Assembly (NCBI GenBank): GCA_003339645.1
Contig: QNUV01000021.1
Span: 62,001 to 126,000 of the forward strand
Source: Microbacterium arborescens
Lineage (GTDB): Bacteria; Actinomycetota; Actinomycetes; Actinomycetales; Microbacteriaceae
Direction: 5' to 3'
Length of the DNA: 64,000 bases
How positions within the stretch are numbered: the first letter of the stretch is position 1; each line of letters starts with the position of its first letter. The notes beneath the pieces are model-generated. The model was not told where the DNA came from, did no database searches, and was given only the letters and a program-made list of their open reading frames with translations. This document shows, one piece after another, positions 59,797-64,000 of the stretch. The translations under genes and the position numbers were made by a program.

Positions 59797-60156
59797 TCAG
59801 TCGGCGGCGAGGTCGTCGACGATTCGCGCGATCTCGTCGTCGCCGACGTTCAGGCCGACCTCCGAGACGCGCTGACGCAAGTACTTCTCGACCGTCGCGC
59901 GGTTCTCGCCCGGGAGATCCGCGCGCAGCTGCGCGACGAGCCCGTCGAGGCGCTCCTGCTCGGTCGTGTCGTGCATCGACAGCGCCGGACCGTCCTGCAC
60001 GCCCGGAGGCGAGACCGGGGTGTCCTCCTTCGGAGGCGTCACGTCGCCGCCGGTTCCCGCAGATGTCGCCCGCGTGCCGCCGCGACCGGTCTCGGGAGCG
60101 TCCTGCGTCGCGGAGTCCGAGACGCTCGAGTCGATCTCGTCGGCCTGACCGCTCAT
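59797..60156 (-). CDS. acidic protein with C-terminal helical domain
   Basis: 119 residues. The first 60 are disordered and rich in Ser, Thr, Gly and Asp; the second half is helical (DTTEQERLDGLVAQLRADL, then RATVEKYLRQRVSEVGLNVGDDEIARIVDDL). I do not recognise a family. The ATG overlaps the stop of the upstream acidic gene by four bases, so they are coupled. Without signal or membrane segments, it is probably cytosolic. Confidence 0.65.
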   Translation of the reverse strand: MSGQADEIDSSVSDSATQDAPETGRGGTRATSAGTGGDVTPPKEDTPVSPPGVQDGPALSMHDTTEQERLDGLVAQLRADLPGENRATVEKYLRQRVSEVGLNVGDDEIARIVDDLAAD

Positions 60157-60383
60157 CGCTGCTCCTCCTCGTCGGCCTGCTCGTCGGTGACGAGGTCGGG
60201 GTCCAGGCCCTGCTGGATCTCGGCGCTCTCGACGAAACCGTCCGGGCTGTCGCCGTCGGGCATCGGGACGCCGGCGGGGCTGTCCGCGTCGCGGACGGCG
60301 TCGTCTTCGGCTTCGCTCGCGGCGAGCGAGGTGGCACCGGCGCCGTCGGGGTCGACGACGCCCTCGGGAAGATCGCGGTTCAT
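60153..60383 (-). CDS. small acidic disordered protein
   Basis: 76 residues from ATG 60383 with GAAGGAGAC upstream. About a third of residues are Asp or Glu and there is almost no hydrophobic core (LPEGVVDPDGAGATSLAASE, ending TDEQADEEEQR). No family is recognised. It is the first gene of a two-gene unit ending in a strong hairpin. The strong ribosome binding site suggests that it is well expressed. Confidence 0.65.
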   Translation of the reverse strand: MNRDLPEGVVDPDGAGATSLAASEAEDDAVRDADSPAGVPMPDGDSPDGFVESAEIQQGLDPDLVTDEQADEEEQR

Positions 60384-60511
60384 GACTGTCTCCTTCGATC
60401 GATCGCCCCAGTCTGGCCCCGGCATCCTCTCGCGAGCACCGTCTTGACATGCGCGCGCCGAGGGACGTATCCCGCCGCCTCGGAACGACGCGGCGGTCAG
60501 CTGCGCGGCGG

Positions 60512-60805
60512 TCAGCTGCGCGGCGTCAGAATGTCCGCGCGCTCGGGGTGCGCCTCGAACCAGTCGGCGACGTACCAGCAGACCGGGCTGATCGTCCGGT
60601 CGCCGAGAGTCTCGATGTCGGCCACGGCGCGCTCGACGACCTCCGCCGCATAGCCGTGCCCGCGGAAGGTGGGGATCGTGTAGGCGCGAGTGAGCGCCAC
60701 GGTGCGCCCGTCGTCGCGGTAGTCGAGCACGCTGACGAGGTCGTCTCCCCGGTGCAGCGCGTAGCGCGAGGCGTCCTTCTCATTCGTGAATGTCAGATCG
60801 CTCAT
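60512..60805 (-). CDS. NATD1-type small GNAT protein
   Basis: 97 residues. The short GNAT core of the YjdJ/NATD1 family is clear: YALHRGDDLVSVLDYRDDG, VALTRAYTIPTFRGHGYAAEVVERAV (acetyl-CoA loop RGHGYA) and ISPVCWYVADWFEAHPE with the conserved cysteine. TAGCGT (minus strand, 60817 to 60812) is six bases before the ATG, and the start also overlaps the stop of the P-loop gene as ATGA, so it can be expressed both ways. Confidence 0.88.
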   Translation of the reverse strand: MSDLTFTNEKDASRYALHRGDDLVSVLDYRDDGRTVALTRAYTIPTFRGHGYAAEVVERAVADIETLGDRTISPVCWYVADWFEAHPERADILTPRS

Positions 60806-61368
60806 GGGCCCACGCTACGCCCGGCCGGCGGCAGCGAGGCCAGCCAGGCGTCGATCTCCGAGCGATCGCGCAGCCGCACGATCCGCTCCCCCGCGGCGAT
60901 GCGCCCGAGCATGCGCTCGCGCGTGACGGGATGGTTGGTCCACGCGAACCGGATGATGTTCCGCTCCGGGTGCCATCTCAGGAGATTTCGTGCGCGCTCG
61001 CGGTTGCCGTGCCACAGCTCCTCGCGCCGCACCACTCGGCGCAGCGTCCGCCCGACGACCTGACGCATCACACGTCGGCGCGGCAGGTCGAGCCACACGA
61101 CCGTGTCGGCGCCGTCCGGTGAGCCCGGATCGAGCATGTCGCCCAGACGCGACATCCAGTTGCCGTCCGCGACCCACCCGTCCGGATGCTGCCGCACGAA
61201 CTCCCGGACCCGGGCGCGGGCCTCGTCGAGGTCGCGCATCCGCCAGCCGGCGTCCCAGAAGACGGCGTCGAGCTCGAGCCGCGGCAGCCCCGTCCGCGCC
61301 GAGACACGGTCCGCGAGCACGCTCTTCCCCGAGCCGGAGGTGCCGACGATCCGGATCCGCGTAGCCAC
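60802..61368 (-). CDS. FlaR/adenylate-kinase-like P-loop protein
   Basis: 188 residues from GTG 61368. Walker A is IRIVGTSGSGKSVLADRVS at the N-terminus; RLELDAVFWDAGW and WVADGNWMSRLGDML follow, and VVWLDLPRRRVM supplies the Walker B-like strand. This is the pattern of proteins annotated as DNA topology modulation protein FlaR or adenylate kinase-like. It should phosphorylate a small substrate, not known. TACGGT (minus strand, 61382 to 61377) is eight bases before the GTG. Confidence 0.85.
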   Translation of the reverse strand: MATRIRIVGTSGSGKSVLADRVSARTGLPRLELDAVFWDAGWRMRDLDEARARVREFVRQHPDGWVADGNWMSRLGDMLDPGSPDGADTVVWLDLPRRRVMRQVVGRTLRRVVRREELWHGNRERARNLLRWHPERNIIRFAWTNHPVTRERMLGRIAAGERIVRLRDRSEIDAWLASLPPAGRSVGP

Positions 61369-61440
61369 GATCGTGCACCGTAGCGAGGATTGAGCAATCT
61401 GTCACATTCCGTCATCGAAGGACGCGAGGCACTGGTGTGT

Positions 61441-61470
61441 TTGACACATCCGGACACGGATCGTCATAAT
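61441..61470 (+). promoter_or_regulatory. strong promoter of a leaderless leader peptide
   Basis: TTGACA (61441-61446) and CATAAT (61465-61470) are 18 bases apart, the best sigma-70-type match in the window. The ATG of the short reading frame follows at 61478, just where transcription should begin. Confidence 0.75.
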
Positions 61471-61477
61471 CAACCCC

Positions 61478-61582
61478 ATGACTGACATCGCACGCACTCT
61501 GTCCGCCCGGGAGGCGAACGGAACTGCCGACATCATGATGATGTCGCAGCGTGCTGTCATGTGTTGCCGAATGTGCCGCTGA
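61478..61582 (+). CDS. cysteine-codon leader peptide (34 residues), leaderless
   Basis: ATG at 61478, seven bases after the -10 box, reads 34 codons to TGA. The start is MTDIARTLSAREANG; the end carries three Met codons, SQRAVM and then CCRMCR, that is, three cysteines in the last seven residues. Clustered cysteine codons in leaderless short frames are known from mycobacteria as cysteine-responsive attenuators, and related CCRMC-type leader peptides occur ahead of sulfur genes in actinobacteria. The downstream gene here is a winged-helix regulator. Control by cysteine supply is inferred from this pattern. Confidence 0.6.
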   Translation: MTDIARTLSAREANGTADIMMMSQRAVMCCRMCR

Positions 61583-61771
61583 CAGGTGAACCCCGCCTGA
61601 TCCTCCGCCGCTTCTGAACGCGGCCGCGGATCCCCGAGTTCCGATGGCCCGGCCCACAACGCCGACATCCGGATGCTCGCTCACCGGCCCCCGCTGGGCC
61701 TCACGCAACGCACACCCGAACCCGCCGCAGGCTCTGACAGCCCGGGTTCACGTTCCGAGGACGAACCTCCC
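61583..61771 (+). promoter_or_regulatory. leader region with candidate attenuator folds
   Basis: No gene fits in these 189 bases. A two-part hairpin can form at 61718-61749 (GAACCCG with CGGGTTC outside, GGCT with AGCC inside). Next, GAGG at 61757-61760 can pair with CCTC at 61766-61769, hiding the only ribosome-binding-like sequence before the regulator ATG. Confidence 0.45.
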
Positions 61772-62464
61772 ATGTCGAACACCGCTCTTCTCGCCCCTGC
61801 CGCCCCCGCTCGTCACCTCCGCGCCGTCGAGACGCCTCCCCCGGCACCCGCCGCCGCGGCCTCGACCGCGCCGCGCGGCTTCGCCCTGTACGTCGGCATC
61901 GACGAGGCCAAGGCCGCCGCCGACGGCGTCTCGCTCTCGACGCTCGTCGAGGCCCTGCGCCGCACGCTGGGCGAGCTCGCCCCCCACGCCGAGACCTACG
62001 CGACCGTCGCCCTGGCACCGGTCGGCGCCGGAGGACGCGACGTCGACGTCGTCCGCCTCGCGCTGCACGAGCCCAGCGCGGTCGCCCGCACGAAGCAGGA
62101 CGTCCCGGCGGAGGACCACGTCCCCGGCGGCGTGACCGTCGACATCTCGCGCAAGCGCGTCTTCATCGACGGCGAGTCCGCCGCCTTCACCTTCAAGGAG
62201 TTCGAGCTGCTGCAGTACCTCGTGCTGCGCGAGGGACGCACGATCGAGCGCTCCGAGCTCGTCGAGTCACTGTGGAACAACGGGTCCGACGAGGAGGCGC
62301 CGGGAGAGCGCACGATCGACGTCCACGTCCGCCGTCTGCGCGCGAAGCTCGGGCGCTACGAAGACATCGTGCGCACCGTCCGCGGCGTCGGCTACCGGTT
62401 CGACCGCCACGCCGACGTGGTCATCCGCTACGGCCACGGCACGCCGTCGCCCGACCGCTTCTGA
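61772..62464 (+). CDS. winged-helix (OmpR/PhoB C-terminal type) regulator
   Basis: 230 residues from ATG 61772. The C-terminal part, from about 115 to 215, is a PhoB-type winged helix: VTVDISRKRVFIDGESAAFTFKEFELLQYL, then GRTIERSELVESLW, RTIDVHVRRLRAKLG and TVRGVGYRFD. The N-terminal 110 residues do not look like a receiver domain: there is no phospho-aspartate DD/D/K set, but a Pro/Ala-rich stretch and a mixed fold (GFALYVGIDEAKAAADGVSLSTLV). It is thus an orphan regulator not controlled by a histidine kinase. The cysteine-rich leader peptide upstream suggests sulfur-linked control. Confidence 0.88.
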   Translation: MSNTALLAPAAPARHLRAVETPPPAPAAAASTAPRGFALYVGIDEAKAAADGVSLSTLVEALRRTLGELAPHAETYATVALAPVGAGGRDVDVVRLALHEPSAVARTKQDVPAEDHVPGGVTVDISRKRVFIDGESAAFTFKEFELLQYLVLREGRTIERSELVESLWNNGSDEEAPGERTIDVHVRRLRAKLGRYEDIVRTVRGVGYRFDRHADVVIRYGHGTPSPDRF

Positions 62465-62540
62465 CGCGCCCCACCCGAGCGGGGTGCCGATCGACGCCGC
62501 TCACGGCGGGATGTCGGAGGTTCCGACGTAGGGTGTCGGC

Positions 62541-63524
62541 ATGAGCGCGGTGACGACGGGACGGATGCCGGGTCGCCGCCCGGCGATCCGCGGTCTCGAT
62601 GCCGCGCCGCCGTCGTCGCCCCCTGTCGAGACCGAGTACCGGCCGGCTGCGCCGATCGACGTCGCCCGCGCCGTGCGCCACCAGCAGCACGGGGCCCACG
62701 ATCCCACGATGACCACGTCGGGCGAGGTGATCTGGCGCGTCAGCCGCACGCCGCGCGGGGTCGCGACGCTCGCTCTGCGGGTGGGGCGCTCGCTCGTGAG
62801 AGCGGCCGCGTGGGGCCCCGGCGCGGAGTGGGCGATCGAGCAGCTGCCTCGGCTGTGCGGCGGTGACGACGATCCTGAGGGCTTCGACGGGACGCGGCAT
62901 CCGCTCATCGCCGACATCCACCACCGGCATCCCGACATCCGCCTCGGCGCGACCGACCTCGTCTTCGACGACCTCGCGAGCGCCGTCTTCGAGCAGAAGG
63001 TGACGGGGCTTCAGGCGTTCGGTGCCTGGCGTGCGATCGTCACCTGGTACGGCGAGCGCGCCCCCGGTCCCACGCCGCGCCCGATGTTCGCGCCTCCCGC
63101 GGACTGGCACCTCATTCCGAGCTGGGCGTGGCATCGCGCCGGCCTCGAGCCACCGCAGTCGCGCACCGTCGTGCGCGCGGCCCAGCGGCGCGCCTCGATC
63201 GAGCGTGCGGTCGCCGGGGCCCGCGGCGGCGACGAGCACGAACGCATCCTGACCTCCCTGCCGGGGATCGGTCCGTGGACGTCGGCGGAGACCCGCATCC
63301 GCGCCTTCGGCGACCCCGACGCCGTGAGCGTGGGCGACTACCACCTGTGCCACACCGTGGGCTACGCCCTGACGGGCCACCGCGTCGACGACGACGGGAT
63401 GCTCGAACTGCTCGAGCCGTGGCGGGGCCACCGGCAGCGCGTCATCCGGCTCATCTACGCCGGCGGCGTGTTCGAACCGCGCCGCGGCCCGCGCCTGCAT
63501 CCCGAAGACCATCGCGACCGCTGA
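62541..63524 (+). CDS. AlkA/Ogg-type DNA glycosylase
   Basis: 327 residues of the helix-hairpin-helix glycosylase superfamily. The HhH motif and catalytic Asp region are ILTSLPGIGPWTSAETRIRAFGDPDAVSVGDYHL, with the Asp of GDYHL as the nucleophile helper. LVFDDLASAVFEQKVTGLQAFGAWRAI matches the helix before it. It lacks the FeS cysteines of EndoIII/MutY. It removes alkylated or oxidised bases; the exact lesion is not determinable. It stands alone ahead of a small membrane gene. Confidence 0.88.
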   Translation: MSAVTTGRMPGRRPAIRGLDAAPPSSPPVETEYRPAAPIDVARAVRHQQHGAHDPTMTTSGEVIWRVSRTPRGVATLALRVGRSLVRAAAWGPGAEWAIEQLPRLCGGDDDPEGFDGTRHPLIADIHHRHPDIRLGATDLVFDDLASAVFEQKVTGLQAFGAWRAIVTWYGERAPGPTPRPMFAPPADWHLIPSWAWHRAGLEPPQSRTVVRAAQRRASIERAVAGARGGDEHERILTSLPGIGPWTSAETRIRAFGDPDAVSVGDYHLCHTVGYALTGHRVDDDGMLELLEPWRGHRQRVIRLIYAGGVFEPRRGPRLHPEDHRDR

Positions 63525-63549
63525 GGCAGCCGCGTCGTAAGCTCGGGGC

Positions 63550-63768
63550 ATGGCGAATCGGGGATGGCAGCGCGGACACACCTACTGGGCACTCGGCGCC
63601 GCCCTCGTCTTCGTGCTGGGCATCGTGTTCGGCCTCGTGATGAACAACGTGTGGCTGGGTCTCGTGCTCGCCGCGGCGATCTCGGTGGGATGGCTCATCG
63701 CCTACGAGTCGCGCCGGGGACGCAACGAGGGCGTCTACGATCGCGACGACGACGGCGCGCAGCTCTGA
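63550..63768 (+). CDS. 72-residue membrane protein
   Basis: TAAGCT lies six bases before the ATG (63538-63543). Two hydrophobic segments (YWALGAALVFVLGIVFGLVM and VWLGLVLAAAISVGWLIAYE) are followed by a charged tail RRGRNEGVYDRDDDGAQL. No family is recognised. It follows the glycosylase gene closely but appears to have its own leaderless start. Confidence 0.7.
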   Translation: MANRGWQRGHTYWALGAALVFVLGIVFGLVMNNVWLGLVLAAAISVGWLIAYESRRGRNEGVYDRDDDGAQL

Positions 63769-63880
63769 CCCGCCGCCTGAGCCACCTCACCTGACACTTC
63801 GCGCCCCATCCATGCACCGGATGCGGCCGCAACTGCCAGGTGAAACCCACGCCAGGTGAAATCCACTCGGTGCGCCGAGG

Positions 63881-64000
63881 TCAGCGGAAGTAGACCGCGA
63901 GCGGGTACTCGCCGTCGTCGCGGACCGCGATCGGCGTCTGGAACACGCTCTCGAGCACATCGGGGCGCATGATCTCGCGCGGTGTCCCCGTGCACGCCAC
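63881..64000 (-). CDS. C-terminal end of an ABC ATPase (siderophore/haem type), partial
   Basis: 39 codons plus stop read in from the window edge: VACTGTPREIMRPDVLESVF, then QTPIAVRDDGEYPLAVYFR. The sequence GTPREIMRPDVLESVF followed by a short strand matches the C-terminus of FecE/FhuC/HmuV-type ATPases, where GTPEEVLTPExLxxVFG is usual. The gene therefore lies mostly outside the window. Between 63769 and 63880 I see only a weak inverted repeat (CACCTG 63788-63793 with CAGGTG 63837-63842). Confidence 0.65.
   Translation of the reverse strand: MACTGTPREIMRPDVLESVFQTPIAVRDDGEYPLAVYFR

Noticed and set aside
1-64000. tRNA or rRNA genes
   Set aside because: I looked for cloverleaf ends and conserved T-loop sequence in the gaps by eye and saw none; a covariance-model search would be decisive.

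Overview
The window is about 64 kb of very GC-rich chromosome from an actinobacterium, most likely Microbacterium or a close relative in the Microbacteriaceae. This is inferred from gene content and style, not from a database match. The pointers are a full menaquinone gene set, System II cytochrome c maturation, a short archaeal-type aspartyl-tRNA synthetase, a 32-residue bS22-like ribosomal protein, frequent GTG starts, and many genes whose only upstream signal is a TAnnnT hexamer 6 to 8 bases before the start codon (leaderless transcription). There is no rRNA, tRNA, CRISPR array or transposase gene that I can recognise.

Layout. 0-1.8 kb: small membrane genes, a GNAT acetyltransferase, yajQ. 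1.8-5.4 kb: a LacI-type regulator divergent from a DapA-like aldolase and an Nramp-fold transporter that lacks the metal-binding motifs. 5.4-6.9 kb: a 1,220-bp lower-GC insert carrying two genes (a secreted protein and an M23-like peptidase), flanked by perfect 107-bp direct repeats. 6.8-12.2 kb: an alpha/beta hydrolase and a sugar-type ABC importer. 12.3-24.6 kb: ferredoxin-NADP reductase, polyprenyl diphosphate synthase and menG, F, D, A, E, B, C, with DUF402, PLDc_N and DUF4229 genes between. 24.6-30.3 kb: TetR regulator, an MMPL pump with an unusual C-terminal ABC-ATPase-like domain, and a YhgE/Pip protein. 30.26-30.78 kb: a noncoding tandem array of degenerate palindromes. 30.8-36.4 kb: ccsB-resB-ccdA-tlpA, a histidine phosphatase and DedA. 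36.5-46.7 kb: aspS, an MscS channel, Dabb/glutaredoxin/rhodanese genes, bS22, an HTH protein, ArsR-ktrB-ktrA, proC, a hydrolase, tadA and upp. 46.7-58.1 kb: a RecB-like nuclease/helicase, nadE, a PPTase-like protein, a nucleosidase, sbcC and sbcD. 58-64 kb: an MFS exporter, two acidic small proteins, GNAT and P-loop proteins, a leaderless cysteine-rich leader peptide ahead of a winged-helix regulator, an AlkA/Ogg-type glycosylase, a small membrane protein and the tail of an ABC ATPase.

How it fits together. The men genes, the polyprenyl synthase and the reductase supply membrane electron carriers, and the ccs/res/ccdA/tlpA block matures the cytochromes c that would accept those electrons. No MenH is visible here. 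KtrAB with the adjacent ArsR-type gene handles potassium uptake; SbcCD, the helicase/nuclease and the glycosylase serve DNA repair. The points most worth following up are the 107-bp-repeat cassette, the cysteine-codon leader peptide at 61.5 kb, the palindrome array at 30.3 kb, the MMPL fusion and the motif-less Nramp/DapA pair.
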